Positions 53,849 to 63,808 of a stretch of DNA of 64,000 nt are shown piece after piece (within the stretch, counting starts at the first letter, position 1; every line of letters starts with the position of its first letter). Made by a program: the position numbers and the translations under genes. The notes under the pieces are model-generated. The model was not told the origin of the DNA. It saw only the letters and a program-made list of their open reading frames with translations, and did not search any database. The stretch is from JBEKUY01 sp049514555 (GTDB lineage Bacteria; Acidobacteriota; Terriglobia; Acidiferrales; UBA7541): positions 145,372 through 209,371 of the forward strand of contig JBEKUY010000006.1 in the NCBI GenBank assembly GCA_049514555.1. The letters are read 5' to 3'.

Positions 53849-54853
53849 ATGCCGATCAAAGTGGGTATCAATGGGTTCGGTCGCATCGGGCGTAACATCC
53901 TGCGCGCCTCGCTGGGCGATCCCAGTATCGAGTTCGTGGCCGCGAACGACGTGACCGATGCCGCGACGCTCGCGCACCTGCTCAAGTACGACTCCATCCT
54001 CGGCAATCTGACCAACAAAGTCACGCACACCGATGACTCCATCGCCGTGGATGGCAAGAGCTTCAAGGTCTTCAAGGTCAAGGATCCCGCCGAGCTTGAC
54101 TGGGCCTCGGTCGGCGCCCAGATCGTGGTTGAATCCACCGGGTTGTTCACGAAGGGCCCTGACGCGAAGAAGCACCTGCGCGGCCCAGTGAAGAAGGTAA
54201 TTATCACCGCCCCAGCGACCGACCCTGACCACACGCTCGTCCTCGGCGTCAATCAGGACACTTACGATCCCGCGAAGCATCACGTGGTTTCCAATGCTTC
54301 CTGTACGACGAATTGTCTCGCGCCCGTCGCCAAGGTCCTCCACCAGACCTTCGGCATCGTTGCCGGCACGATGACGACGATCCACTCCTACACGAATGAC
54401 CAGCGCCTCTTGGATTTGCCCCACAGGGATCTCCGCCGCGCGCGCGCCGCCGCCCTCTCCATGATTCCGAGCAGCACCGGCGCCGCGAAGGCCCTCCACC
54501 TCGCGATCCCGGAGCTCAAGGGAAAGCTCGACGGCTACTCCATGCGCGTCCCGACGCCGAACGTCAGCGTCGTGGACCTGACTGTTTTCACCGAGAAGCC
54601 GGCCAGCATCCAGAGCGTCAACGCCGCTCTCAAGGCCGCTGCGCAGGGGCCCATGAAGGGCATTCTCGACTATACCGAGGAGCAGCTCGTCTCCATCGAT
54701 TTCCGCGGCAACCCTCACTCTTCCATCGTGGACGCCGAATATACGCGGGTTGTCGGCGACCGCTGCGTCAAGGTCCTCGCGTGGTACGACAACGAGTGGG
54801 GCTACTCTTGCCGGTGCCACGACCTCATCAAGTTCATGGCTTCAAAATTCTAA
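53849..54853 (+). CDS. gapA: Glyceraldehyde-3-phosphate dehydrogenase
   Basis: 334 residues. The NAD-binding start [10 protein letters not shown] and the catalytic SNASCTTNC (Cys152) are intact; [13 protein letters not shown] and [14 protein letters not shown] ([10 protein letters not shown]) segments complete the family pattern. It converts glyceraldehyde-3-phosphate to 1,3-bisphosphoglycerate. AGGAGG precedes the ATG. It is first in gapA-pgk-tpiA-secG and probably sets the level of the operon from the promoter at 53752. Confidence 0.97.
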   Translation: MPIKVGINGFGRIGRNILRASLGDPSIEFVAANDVTDAATLAHLLKYDSILGNLTNKVTHTDDSIAVDGKSFKVFKVKDPAELDWASVGAQIVVESTGLFTKGPDAKKHLRGPVKKVIITAPATDPDHTLVLGVNQDTYDPAKHHVVSNASCTTNCLAPVAKVLHQTFGIVAGTMTTIHSYTNDQRLLDLPHRDLRRARAAALSMIPSSTGAAKALHLAIPELKGKLDGYSMRVPTPNVSVVDLTVFTEKPASIQSVNAALKAAAQGPMKGILDYTEEQLVSIDFRGNPHSSIVDAEYTRVVGDRCVKVLAWYDNEWGYSCRCHDLIKFMASKF

Positions 54854-54926
54854 AGGGAAGTGGTGGGCGGCTCGCCAGCGAAGTATGGGCCCGAGCCGCC
54901 CCTCGCCTGCCGCTCCGGGAAAACAG

Positions 54927-56123
54927 ATGAATAAGCTTACGATTGACGATCTCGATCTACGCGGCAAGCGCGTCTTCATCCGCGTGGACTTCAACGTTCC
55001 TCTCAAGGACGGTGTCGTCACGGACGACACGCGCATCCGCGAGACTCTGCCCACCCTGCGCATCGCCATGCAGAAAGGCGGCCGCATCGTTCTGGCGTCG
55101 CATCTCGGGCGCCCCAAGGGCGGACCGGAACCCAAGTATTCGCTTCTTCCCGCGGCCAAGAAGCTCGCTGACTTGCTCGGCCGGGACGTGCGTTTTTCCA
55201 CTGATTGTGTGGGCGCAGTAGCCGAATCAAAGAGCAAGTCCCTCGCCGACGGAGACATCCTTCTGCTCGAGAACGTCCGTTTCCATCCCGAAGAGGAAAA
55301 AAACGACGAAGGCTTCTCGCGGAGCTTGGCGGCGCTTTGCGATGGACTCTTCGTCTGCGACGCGTTTGGCTCGGCGCATCGAGCTCACGCCTCGGTCGTC
55401 GGCATCACCCGTTTCGTCAAGCAGGCTGCTGCCGGGAAGCTCATGGAGAAGGAGCTGGACTATCTGGGCAAGGCCACGACGGATCCGGCGCGGCCGTTCG
55501 TTGCCATACTCGGCGGCGCAAAAGTCTCCGACAAGATCGAAGTCGTCGAGAACCTTATGAAGCTTGCTGACGCGATGCTGATCGGCGGCGGCATGGCTTA
55601 CACTTTCTTGAAGTCGCAAGGAGTGCCCGTCGGCAAGTCGCTGGTCGAGGAGGACAAGCTCGATCTCGCCAGAAAAATTCTCGCGGAGGCAAAGCAGCGG
55701 AACTTCAAGTTCCTACTCCCCGTGGATCACGTGGTCGCACCCGAATTTAAACCGGACTCCCCAGCTAGCCTCTGCGACGTGTCTGCGACGCCCGCCGCAC
55801 AGATGGGCCTGGACATCGGCCCCCGGACGATTGCCGCCTATTCTGCTGAGATCGCGCGCGCGAAGACCATCGTGTGGAATGGCCCGATGGGCGTCTTCGA
55901 AATGCCGGCCTTTTCCAAGGGTACCCTGGAAGTCGCTCGCGCCGTGGCCCTGGCCACCGTCTCGGGCGCCACCTCCATTGTTGGCGGCGGAGATTCCGTT
56001 GCCGCTGTCCATCAGTCCGGAGTTGCCGACAAGATCTCTCACATTTCCACCGGCGGTGGCGCTTCGCTGGAATTTCTTGCCGGCCGAAAGCTCCCCGGTG
56101 TAGAGGCTCTGACGAATAAATGA
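54927..56123 (+). CDS. pgk: Phosphoglycerate kinase
   Basis: 398 residues. Begins with the substrate-binding RVDFNVPLK, followed by ASHLGRPKG and the C-lobe nucleotide site with GGGDSVAAV. It transfers phosphate from 1,3-bisphosphoglycerate to ADP. The ATG at 54927 has only a weak ribosome site (CGGGAA). The stop overlaps the tpiA start (ATGA). Confidence 0.97.
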   Translation: MNKLTIDDLDLRGKRVFIRVDFNVPLKDGVVTDDTRIRETLPTLRIAMQKGGRIVLASHLGRPKGGPEPKYSLLPAAKKLADLLGRDVRFSTDCVGAVAESKSKSLADGDILLLENVRFHPEEEKNDEGFSRSLAALCDGLFVCDAFGSAHRAHASVVGITRFVKQAAAGKLMEKELDYLGKATTDPARPFVAILGGAKVSDKIEVVENLMKLADAMLIGGGMAYTFLKSQGVPVGKSLVEEDKLDLARKILAEAKQRNFKFLLPVDHVVAPEFKPDSPASLCDVSATPAAQMGLDIGPRTIAAYSAEIARAKTIVWNGPMGVFEMPAFSKGTLEVARAVALATVSGATSIVGGGDSVAAVHQSGVADKISHISTGGGASLEFLAGRKLPGVEALTNK

Positions 56124-56893
56124 CAAGACAGACAAGACGCCGGGTCATCGCCGGCAACTGGAAAATGTACAAGACGCAAGTGGAAGCCCGCGCTCTGGTT
56201 TCGGCGCTGGCTCCGCTGGTCGCTCAAGCCCAGCACTGCGATATCGTAGTCGCGCCGCCCTTCACCGCAATTGCTGCCGCCGTCGAAGCCGCGCGCGGAA
56301 CTTCGATCGCCGTCTCCGGCCAGGACCTTTTCTGGGAAAAGGAGGGCGCGTTTACGGGGGAAATCTCCGCCGCCATGCTTGTGGAAGCGGGCTGCCGCTA
56401 CGTGATCATCGGCCACTCGGAACGGCGCCAGTTCTTCGGCGAAACCGATGAGAACGTCCACAAGAAAACGAAAGCGGCCCTCGCCGCGGGCCTCATCCCG
56501 ATCGTCTGCGTGGGCGAAAGTCTTCAAGAGCGCGAGTCCAGCGCCACCGAGGCGGTGCTGGAACGCCAGTTCCGCGGCGGCCTGGCTGGATTGACCCCTG
56601 CTGAGTTCTCCCGTATCCTGATTGCGTACGAGCCGGTCTGGGCTATTGGTACGGGCCGCGTGGCGACTCCTGAGCAGGCTGCGGCTGCACACCGATTCTT
56701 GCGGCAGTTAGTCGCTTCTACCTTTTCGGCAGAGCTTGCCTCCGCCTTGCGCATTCTCTACGGCGGCAGCGTCAAACCAGACAATGTCGAGGGGCTGATG
56801 GCTCAGGAGGAACTAGACGGCGCGCTTGTGGGCGGAGCGAGCCTGGACGCGAAGCCCTTCGCGGCCATTGTGAATTGCCCGGCAAGGAAATAG
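56120..56893 (+). CDS. tpiA: Triosephosphate isomerase
   Basis: 257 residues. Catalytic residues are in GNWKMY (Lys), IIGHSERR (His) and [11 protein letters not shown] (Glu), the last with the flexible loop. The C-terminal phosphate-binding YGGSVKPDN is present. It interconverts dihydroxyacetone phosphate and glyceraldehyde-3-phosphate. It overlaps pgk and leads into secG. Confidence 0.97.
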   Translation: MTRQTRRRVIAGNWKMYKTQVEARALVSALAPLVAQAQHCDIVVAPPFTAIAAAVEAARGTSIAVSGQDLFWEKEGAFTGEISAAMLVEAGCRYVIIGHSERRQFFGETDENVHKKTKAALAAGLIPIVCVGESLQERESSATEAVLERQFRGGLAGLTPAEFSRILIAYEPVWAIGTGRVATPEQAAAAHRFLRQLVASTFSAELASALRILYGGSVKPDNVEGLMAQEELDGALVGGASLDAKPFAAIVNCPARK

Positions 56894-56895
56894 CG

Positions 56896-57384
56896 ATGCC
56901 AAAGTTCTTCAAGTGGGCGCTGTCGTTTGCGATCGGCGGAGCGATCGTGGTCCTCGGCTGGCGAGTTCCCATTCTGCTCAACGTGTTCTTCATCGTGCTT
57001 TGCTTCGTGCTGATCGTCGTGGTGCTCTTGCAGAGCGGCAAGGCCGCCGACCTCGCCGGCGCGTTTGGCGGAGCCGGCAGCCAGACGGCCTTCGGTCCGC
57101 GCGGTGCGGCGAGTTTTCTCTCTCGCGCCACCACCTGGTGCGCCGTTATGTTCATGGTTTGCTCGCTGGCGCTGGTCTTGCGCCAGGAACGCTACCTCGA
57201 ACAGGGCAGTTCAGTCCTCCAGAACACTTCGAAGCCTGCTCCCAAGCAGACCGCGCCGGCTCCGGCGCAACAGCCGGCACAAGCGCCGGCGAATCAGCCG
57301 GTTGCTCCCTCTGGCCCGGCGAGTGTGCCGGCCAATCAGCCACCGGCCAGCCAGCCCAGGCCCGCTTCGCCTCCCAGTAAGTGA
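56896..57384 (+). CDS. secG: Preprotein translocase subunit SecG
   Basis: 162 residues. Two membrane helices with the SecG loop between them (LLNVFFIVLCFVLIVVVLLQ, SGKAADLAGAFGGAG, then FLSRATTWCAVMFMVCSLAL). It has an N-terminal hydrophobic extension and a Pro/Ala/Gln-rich C-terminal tail of about 55 residues, so it is longer than typical SecG (about 75-110). It helps SecYEG export proteins. AAGGAA precedes the ATG at 56896. The tpiA-secG neighbourhood is common in bacteria. Confidence 0.92.
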   Translation: MPKFFKWALSFAIGGAIVVLGWRVPILLNVFFIVLCFVLIVVVLLQSGKAADLAGAFGGAGSQTAFGPRGAASFLSRATTWCAVMFMVCSLALVLRQERYLEQGSSVLQNTSKPAPKQTAPAPAQQPAQAPANQPVAPSGPASVPANQPPASQPRPASPPSK

Positions 57385-57527
57385 CTTGTGGCGTAGTCCC
57401 CCCTGCTCGGAACTCGGCAACGCGAGCATGGGACCGCGCGAGTTTGTTTGGACATAGCATCTGGGGGTACGTCCCCGACTTGCAGCCCCGCTGCTCTCAC
57501 GGCTACAATCTACGCCTCACCTCCCGT

Positions 57528-57612
57528 GCGGAAGTGGCGGAACTGGCAGACGCACCATCTTGAGGGGGTGGCGCCGTAAGGCGTGTGGGTTCGAATCCCA
57601 CCTTCCGCACCA
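57528..57612 (+). tRNA. tRNA-Leu (GAG)
   Basis: A class II tRNA with acceptor GCGGAAG/CTTCCGC, anticodon stem CCATC/GGTGG, loop TTGAGGG (anticodon GAG), a long variable arm (CGCCGTAAGGCG) and encoded CCA (57610-57612). Confidence 0.95.
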
Positions 57613-57730
57613 CAATTTCCTACGAGATCAATACGTAGCAGGTCGCAGAGGCTTGCGTGAGCAGGGCAAGAGTACTGGCTGGGCCGCAGGGTCGAGGTGT
57701 AGACTCTCAAGAAGAGCGGAGGGCAAACGC

Positions 57731-57907
57731 ATGGGTGAACAGCGACACAGGTGCGAGGATTGCGGAATCAGGCGACGGGCCGAAGCACGCCCTAACTCCC
57801 TGCTCGGGAGACTCTGGCGATGGCACACCGGTTGGTGCCCGGGCTGGAAGTCATATCAGCGCTGGCTCGCCGAGCACCCTGCACAGCAAGCCCCGCCGCG
57901 AGCCTGA
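57731..57907 (+). CDS. Small zinc-ribbon-like microprotein
   Basis: 58 residues. Cys8-x-x-Cys11 (CEDC) near the start and His32/Cys36 in LWRWHTGWCPGWKSYQRWL could bind one zinc. GGAGGG lies 8 bases before the ATG at 57731, strong support for translation. The aromatic HTxWCPGWK segment looks conserved in style, but I cannot name the family. It follows tRNA-Leu and is convergent with the glycosidase gene. Confidence 0.68.
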   Translation: MGEQRHRCEDCGIRRRAEARPNSLLGRLWRWHTGWCPGWKSYQRWLAEHPAQQAPPRA

Positions 57908-57960
57908 GTGGCTTGCTGCCATCAACACTGTCAGGCGGCGCAACCTGCTCGTCCGACAGG

Positions 57961-60900
57961 TTACTTCCAGTTGTAGGAGGCAAGCACGCTGCCATCATTT
58001 CCAATGAGGAGCAGCGCGGCGTGGCCGGGGTCGAGTTTTCCCGAGAATTGCTTCCCACTGGCTCGATCGCGGAATGAGACTTCGTGCTGGTCCGATTCCG
58101 ACGTGAGCACGTACAGCGTTGCGCGCGGAAACCGTGTGGGACAAATCAGGATGCCGGGGTCTGACAGGCTCGTTGTGTACGTTGCGGTGACGCCGGCGAG
58201 GCGCGCTGCATACCGATAGACGTCGCCGACGGCCTGCAGGTTGTCGTTCAACTCCAGCGGCAAGGGCGTGAAGAGTATCTTGCCTTTGCCCAGCGTCTTC
58301 TCCGCCCAAGTACTGCCGCCGGGGAGAAACGCGCGATCGAGGTACGTGGTCTTCTCGCCGGTCCAAGCCAGACGCGCTTCTCCTCCAGCCCACTTCAAGA
58401 GAGTGTCCCGCAACGATAGGAGGCCGGGTTCGTAGTCCAGTCCGACATCTTTTTGCCTGCCGGTCAACCGGAAATGCGCGTCCTGATCGAAACGCCCGGT
58501 GACGAGAAGCGTCGCGCCGGCCTTGACCGTTTCGAGGACAGCCTGCCAGGCACTCTCGCTCAGAACGAAAGGCGATGGAAGGATGATCAGCTTCGGATTC
58601 CCGAGCAGCTCGATCTGATATTCTCCCACCACGTAGGCTTCGGTTCTCGCGTAGTGATACAGCGCCCGCACGCACTTTTGCTGCGCTTCCAGAGCGGACC
58701 CATTCCATACCGAAAGCTGGAGGGATTGCGGCAACACGATGGCCACCTGCGGCTGCACGACTTCCGTGGCCCAGGGCGCCGATTTTCGCGCGAACTCGCC
58801 CATATCTCCCATCATGTCTATCCAAATCTTGTTCGATCCGTCACTTCGCTTCGTACCGAAGTCGGATTCGCGCGCCCAATCCCACTGCAGAGCGCCGGTG
58901 TTCGCCGCGGCAAAGCCGAGGGCCCATTTCCGTTCCAGCAGCGGCGCGCCCGTAAGTTCGTCGTAGCGCCAGGTTCCGTCGGGCTTCCAAACCGGCTGGT
59001 AACCCGTTTCGCCGATGATATTGGGCAGGCCCGGCCGCTTCGCCGCCAGCGAGTCCCAGAGCAGCGCATCATCCCGCCAATAGCTATGGTTGGTCGTGAA
59101 GGAAACTCCCGCGCCCCCGTAGAACTGGTTCAACACACGATCCGCTACGCCGCCCTCATCCTGACCCACGTTGATGAGTTGTTTACTTCCGGCCGCGCGG
59201 ATTGCAGACACCATGGATCGAACCCACTGGCTGAACATATCCTGCGCAAAGAGGTTGTAGTCGACCGCGCGCACTTCCTTGGTGTTGCCGAAACGCGAGA
59301 GAGCGAGATCTTCGTCCTTCGGAAACGGGACGGCATCGAAGCTTCCCAGTTGTTCCGGAGTGACGGACCAGGCCGAGGCCAGTTCCGCGATGCTGCCGTA
59401 CTTGTCCTGAAGCCATCTATGCCAAGCCGCCGTCTCGGTAGGGTCGCCGTTAGGCGTATTCCCCCTCCAGAGCCGCTGCGGGCTCGAGAAGCTGGGTTCG
59501 TTGATCAGATCCCAGCACAACCAGGGAACGTCTTTGAAGCGATCCACGACGGAAAGCAGGTAATCCTGCTGTCCCCGGATGGCGACAGGATCGGTGTAGG
59601 GGTTCGTGCCAGCTCCCGGAATCAACGTCCCGGGGCCGCTACGCAGGATGGTTTGTGGATCAAACGCAAAGAACGTGAAGTTGACGAAGATGCGGTGACG
59701 ATGCGCGCAGAGCAGGTAGGCTTCCAGATTCCGCAGGAATCGCTCATTGGCTTCGCCCGCGGGCGCGTCGACGAACTTCAAATTGCCACCCCATATGCCC
59801 GTGCGCACGAAAGTCACGCCGTGTCTGGCCATTTCGGCGAAGTCCCCCTCCCAGACCCAAGCGTTCCGCGGGCCGGAGAAATCCCAGCCGTTATCCTCAG
59901 TGGTGAAGTAGTTCGTCCCAAGAGGAAAGAAGGGCTTGCTGTCACTGGTGAGAAAATCGCCTTTCACCCCCAGAACCGGACCGGAAGTGAGCAAGCTCTT
60001 GTCTTCCACCCAAAAAGCGGTCTGATAGAACTCGCGCGGTTGTCCGGCATCCTCATACACACCACGAATCGTGTAGAAGCCGGGCGCAAGCTTCTTCTGA
60101 AAGTCCACACCCGCATCGACTTTGTTCCCTAAACACGGAACCCTCGCCGTATCAAGCACCGTGCTGCCCGACAGCAGCTCGAGTCGGACCTCGCCCGCCA
60201 GCGGGAGCGACTGGCGTTCACGGCGAGCGTTTCGCAGGTGCACCACGACCTGAGGCATCTCGCCTTGCTTCAGTGTCGAGAACAGAGTCTCGACCCACAA
60301 CAGCGTGGCGCCTTGGCGCGCATAGAGCGCAGCTTGGTGAACCAGTGTGATCCCGTCCGGCGATTCCCAGTATCCGGGTTCCGGCTCAAAATCCAGCATG
60401 ACAAAACGCGAGCCGAGCAGGGCGTTTTCCAGTCGCGTGACATCCGTGTGGTCGGCGACGATGACGGGCGCGGCAACTTCGTCTCCCGCACCGTTCACCA
60501 GGTAACCGAGTCCCTCGACGGGACCCTCCACCGCAAAAAGCCTGCGCGCCCGGATCTCGACTGCGGGGAGAAATGAGTAGCCGAATTTCCAGGCGAATCT
60601 CGCCCCGTCCGTCCGGGGAACCTCGTAGGTGTGACGGAAGTCAAACACGCGGGAGTACGAATCTTGCGGGCTTCCCTCGGTGAACTTGCCGTTGTTTACC
60701 GAGACCGGCACGCGAAAAGGCTGGCCGCCGACAACCAGGAGATTTCCGCCGGCCCTAAGATAGCGATGAATGCTTTCCCAAGCGTCCGCCGGCACCGAGG
60801 ATCCATAGGGCAATACCAGGAGTTCCACGTCCTTGAGTGTTGCGGGGTCCTTCAACCCCTCGAGGCCCACGAAGGTTGGGTCCATGCCGTCCAGCGCTCG

Positions 60901-61032
60901 AACCAGCGTTTGCCGGCTGATGGGCTCGCTTGCCACTGTTGGAAAGCCGTCCTGCCAGAAGACGGCGGTCTTGGCGCATACAGATGAAGCGCCGGCGAAA
61001 ATCAGAACGACGGCCGCAATCAGGTTGCGCAT
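57961..61032 (-). CDS. Exported clan GH-A glycosidase, probable beta-mannosidase/mannanase
   Basis: 1023 residues. The signal peptide (about 1-20) precedes an N-terminal beta-sandwich region (about 20-360), then a TIM barrel (about 375-700) with acid/base Glu512 (CWDLINEPSF) and probable nucleophile Glu675 (IIGETGYQP), as in GH-A families such as GH5 and GH42. A trimer/Rossmann-like and beta domain follows (about 740-1020). The downstream operon genes (GH130 phosphorylase and cellobiose 2-epimerase) point to beta-mannan or glucomannan as substrate; the exact family is not certain. It acts outside the cytoplasm and is last in its operon. Confidence 0.75.
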   Translation of the reverse strand: MRNLIAAVVLIFAGASSVCAKTAVFWQDGFPTVASEPISRQTLVRALDGMDPTFVGLEGLKDPATLKDVELLVLPYGSSVPADAWESIHRYLRAGGNLLVVGGQPFRVPVSVNNGKFTEGSPQDSYSRVFDFRHTYEVPRTDGARFAWKFGYSFLPAVEIRARRLFAVEGPVEGLGYLVNGAGDEVAAPVIVADHTDVTRLENALLGSRFVMLDFEPEPGYWESPDGITLVHQAALYARQGATLLWVETLFSTLKQGEMPQVVVHLRNARRERQSLPLAGEVRLELLSGSTVLDTARVPCLGNKVDAGVDFQKKLAPGFYTIRGVYEDAGQPREFYQTAFWVEDKSLLTSGPVLGVKGDFLTSDSKPFFPLGTNYFTTEDNGWDFSGPRNAWVWEGDFAEMARHGVTFVRTGIWGGNLKFVDAPAGEANERFLRNLEAYLLCAHRHRIFVNFTFFAFDPQTILRSGPGTLIPGAGTNPYTDPVAIRGQQDYLLSVVDRFKDVPWLCWDLINEPSFSSPQRLWRGNTPNGDPTETAAWHRWLQDKYGSIAELASAWSVTPEQLGSFDAVPFPKDEDLALSRFGNTKEVRAVDYNLFAQDMFSQWVRSMVSAIRAAGSKQLINVGQDEGGVADRVLNQFYGGAGVSFTTNHSYWRDDALLWDSLAAKRPGLPNIIGETGYQPVWKPDGTWRYDELTGAPLLERKWALGFAAANTGALQWDWARESDFGTKRSDGSNKIWIDMMGDMGEFARKSAPWATEVVQPQVAIVLPQSLQLSVWNGSALEAQQKCVRALYHYARTEAYVVGEYQIELLGNPKLIILPSPFVLSESAWQAVLETVKAGATLLVTGRFDQDAHFRLTGRQKDVGLDYEPGLLSLRDTLLKWAGGEARLAWTGEKTTYLDRAFLPGGSTWAEKTLGKGKILFTPLPLELNDNLQAVGDVYRYAARLAGVTATYTTSLSDPGILICPTRFPRATLYVLTSESDQHEVSFRDRASGKQFSGKLDPGHAALLLIGNDGSVLASYNWK

Positions 61033-61047
61033 GGAGTGCCTCGAGTC

Positions 61048-62286
61048 CTACCGCCTCCCGCGCTTCTTGGAGACGCGGGCAGGCTTCGGCGATTGCCGGT
61101 GGAAAGATTTCATCACTTCGAGGTTCTTCGTGATCAGAGCACAGCGCTGTTCAACGCAGGCATAGCTACGCAGCGGATCTTCCGGAGTGTGCAGCACGTA
61201 ATCGAGAAGCCTGTCCACCGTACTGGTGGCCACGTTGAGGCGCGTGTCTGATGCGCCGTAATAGATGAAGACCTCACCATTTGCCCGTCCGACCCACCCG
61301 TTACTGAAGGCGACGTTGGAGACGTCGCCTACACGCTCCTCTCCCTGAGGGCCGAGGAAGTAGCCTCCGGGCCGGCGTGTGATCACCTGCGGCCGTTCGA
61401 GATCGCACAGAAACATGTAAAGGACGTAGCGCAGGCCGACAGCCGTATTGCGCACACCATGTGCGAGATGCAGCCAGCCCTTGTTTGTCTTGATGGGGGC
61501 GGGCCCGAGACCGTTTTTCACTTCCTTGATCGTGTGATATTCGCGGTTATCGATGATGATCTCTTCATCGATCACCGGCCTTTCGATCGTGCTCGCGAGA
61601 CCCCAGCCGATCCCCCCGCCTTTGCCCGCCTGGATGAATTCGTCCTGCGGCCGGGTGTAGAAGGCGTACTTTCCGTTGATGAACTCAGGATGGAGCACGA
61701 CGTTCCGCTGCTGCGGCGACTTGGTCTTCAAATCGGGCAAGCGCTCCCAGTTTTTCAGGTCCTTTGTGCGGGCGATTCCGCATTGGGCGGTTGCCGATGA
61801 GGTGTCCCAGGTCGGCGCTTTCGGGTCCTTGCGCTCGGTGCAGAAGAGACCGTAAACCCAGCCGTCCGCGTGTCGCCCGACCCGGATATCATAAACGTTT
61901 ACGTCAGGGTCCGCCGTCTCGGGCATCAAGATGGGATAGTCCCAGAAGCGAAAGTTGTCCGTGCCGTTCGGGCTTTCGGCCACCGCCAGGAACGACTTGC
62001 GGTCCACGCCTTCGACCCGGGCGAATACCAGGATCTTTCCTTCGTGCTCCATGGCCCCCGCATTGAAGGTGGCATTGATGCCCATTCGTTCCATCAGGTA
62101 CGGATTCGTTCTTTGATCGAGGTCGTAACGCCAGAAGAGCGGCGTATGTTCGGCCGTCAGCACGGGATACGCATAGCGGTCGAAAACTCCGTTGCCCGTC
62201 TTGGCCCTGGGATTCTTCCGAGCGATCAGCTTCTCGTGCAGTTTGAACAGCTCCCGGACTTTCCTTCTGAATTCAGCCTGATTCAT
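61048..62286 (-). CDS. GH130 beta-1,4-mannosylglucose phosphorylase
   Basis: 412 residues. The sequence follows GH130 subfamily 1 closely: NATFNAGAMEHEGKILVFAR, the catalytic Asp133 in NVYDIRVGRH, LFCTERKDP, QQRNVVLHPEFINGKYAFYT and LHLAHGVRNTA. Known members cleave 4-O-beta-mannosyl-glucose with phosphate to mannose-1-phosphate and glucose, inside the cell. The epimerase encoded upstream would make that substrate from mannobiose. It has no signal peptide. The ATG at 62286 and a 15-base gap to the glycosidase gene place all three genes in one operon. Confidence 0.88.
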   Translation of the reverse strand: MNQAEFRRKVRELFKLHEKLIARKNPRAKTGNGVFDRYAYPVLTAEHTPLFWRYDLDQRTNPYLMERMGINATFNAGAMEHEGKILVFARVEGVDRKSFLAVAESPNGTDNFRFWDYPILMPETADPDVNVYDIRVGRHADGWVYGLFCTERKDPKAPTWDTSSATAQCGIARTKDLKNWERLPDLKTKSPQQRNVVLHPEFINGKYAFYTRPQDEFIQAGKGGGIGWGLASTIERPVIDEEIIIDNREYHTIKEVKNGLGPAPIKTNKGWLHLAHGVRNTAVGLRYVLYMFLCDLERPQVITRRPGGYFLGPQGEERVGDVSNVAFSNGWVGRANGEVFIYYGASDTRLNVATSTVDRLLDYVLHTPEDPLRSYACVEQRCALITKNLEVMKSFHRQSPKPARVSKKRGRR

Positions 62287-62310
62287 GCCCTGTTCTCCGT
62301 TGTCCGGGTC

Positions 62311-63618
62311 TTAATGCTTTCCGGGATGGTCGTGGGCTTGCCCCAACCGGTCCAGGCGGGCCATGATTTCAAAACAGGCTCGGCTGTTGTGGTAGGGACA
62401 CTTCCACGGATCCACTTTGAATTTGGCGTTGCTGGGTATGCCTTCCTTGGAGACCAGCCAAAACCACTCACCGTATTTTCGATCCACAATGTACTTTTCG
62501 ATGAACTCCCAACTCCTCTGTGCGGCCGCCAGAAAATGCTCTTGGCGCGAAAGCTGGTAGGCGTTCAGGAATCCCACCACGGCCTCAGCCTGAGGCCACC
62601 AGTGCTTGTCGGTGTCGAAGATGCCGGCAGAGTCTGCTTCATACTGCAGCCCCCCATCTGAGTCTAAAGCCTCGTCGTGCACAGTTTGTGCCATCCGGAC
62701 GGCCTCATCCTCCACTTCTTTGAGGATTGGTTGGTCCCCGAGAATCTCGGCGGCTTCGCAGAGGAGCCAGCTTCCTTCGATATCATGCCCGAAGGAGACG
62801 TGGTCGGATCTTGGATGCCACTCCTCATCGAAGAACATGATGAAATGGTGGGTCTTGGGGTTGATGACGCGTCCCAGAAAGACCCGGACGAGCTCCTTGA
62901 GGCGGCCACGCAGCGCGCTATTGTCCCAGGCGCGCAGCAGGTTGGCATACGCTTCCAGGAGGTGCAAGTGGGTGTTCATGGATTTCTTTTCATCCATGTC
63001 CGCATCACTCAGGCGTTGGTCCTTCGCGAGCGTCCAGTCGCGCTCGTAAGTTTCGAAATACCCTTTGTGCAGCGGGTCATAGCTCGCTGCTTCGATGGCT
63101 TTGTAGATCTGAACCGCCTTTTCCAAAGATTCTTGATCCTTGACAGCGAGGTGGTATTCGGCCAGCGCATAAACCGTAAATGCCTGCCCATAAATGCGCT
63201 TCTTGGCGTCAACCGGGCGGCCGAGGTGGTCCAAGAGCCAGAAGACGCCGCCGAATTGAGCATCCCAGAAGTAGCGTGAGATATAGTCGTAAGCTCTCCC
63301 CGCCGTTTGCCGGTAGATTTCCTCGCCATAGACGCTGTATGCCTTGGAAAATGTCCAGAGAATACGCGCGTTCAGAATGAGCCCTTTATGGGCCAAAGGG
63401 TCGATCGTCAGGTCGTTGGCGATTTGGCCCCGGAAGCCGCCGTATTGCTCGTCGATCGCGTATTTGAGCCAGAATGGAAGGATATCCGACCGAAGTTCAG
63501 TTTCAGCGCGCTGTCGCAGATCTTGCAAGGCTTCAGTCCCCTGGACTGCAAGGCGCACGATGTTTCGGATCTTCTGGGGGACGGCGTCTTCCTTTTCAAG
63601 ATCGTTGGGCCATGGCAT
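62311..63618 (-). CDS. Cellobiose 2-epimerase (AGE superfamily)
   Basis: 435 residues (about 444 if GTG 63645 is used). The (alpha/alpha)6-barrel motifs of cellobiose 2-epimerase are present: KKSMNTHLHLLEAYANL, SFGHDIEGSWLLCEA, DKHWWPQAEAVVGFLNAY and the C-terminal KCPYHNSRACFE. It converts beta-1,4-mannobiose to mannosylglucose (or cellobiose to glucosylmannose) in the cytoplasm, giving the substrate of the GH130 phosphorylase just downstream. The start is uncertain, as no ribosome site is clear. It is first in the operon. Confidence 0.88.
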   Translation of the reverse strand: MPWPNDLEKEDAVPQKIRNIVRLAVQGTEALQDLRQRAETELRSDILPFWLKYAIDEQYGGFRGQIANDLTIDPLAHKGLILNARILWTFSKAYSVYGEEIYRQTAGRAYDYISRYFWDAQFGGVFWLLDHLGRPVDAKKRIYGQAFTVYALAEYHLAVKDQESLEKAVQIYKAIEAASYDPLHKGYFETYERDWTLAKDQRLSDADMDEKKSMNTHLHLLEAYANLLRAWDNSALRGRLKELVRVFLGRVINPKTHHFIMFFDEEWHPRSDHVSFGHDIEGSWLLCEAAEILGDQPILKEVEDEAVRMAQTVHDEALDSDGGLQYEADSAGIFDTDKHWWPQAEAVVGFLNAYQLSRQEHFLAAAQRSWEFIEKYIVDRKYGEWFWLVSKEGIPSNAKFKVDPWKCPYHNSRACFEIMARLDRLGQAHDHPGKH

Positions 63619-63758
63619 TCTTGGGAAAACCGCCCCGAGTCTCACGATCTAAATGACATGGGATTCTAATCTGAGATAGTCCCTAATGGCCAGCAGGACT
63701 TCTCACGGGTTCGCCGGAAGGCCATGAACATGTGAATCGTGAATAGCACCTGCGGGAG

Positions 63759-63808
63759 TGGCGCGCCCGGAGAGACTCGAACTCCCGACCTTCTGGTTCG
63801 TAGCCAAC
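63759..63808 (-). pseudogene. 3' half of a tRNA-Arg (ACG) gene
   Basis: Minus-strand sequence contains the 3' part of a tRNA: the anticodon loop (CTACGAA, anticodon ACG), variable region, T-arm (GGGAGTTCGAGTCTC) and acceptor 3' strand with CCA. Upstream of the anticodon stem the expected acceptor and D-arm are missing. A 3' tRNA fragment of this kind is typical of the far end of an element integrated at a tRNA gene. Confidence 0.8.
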
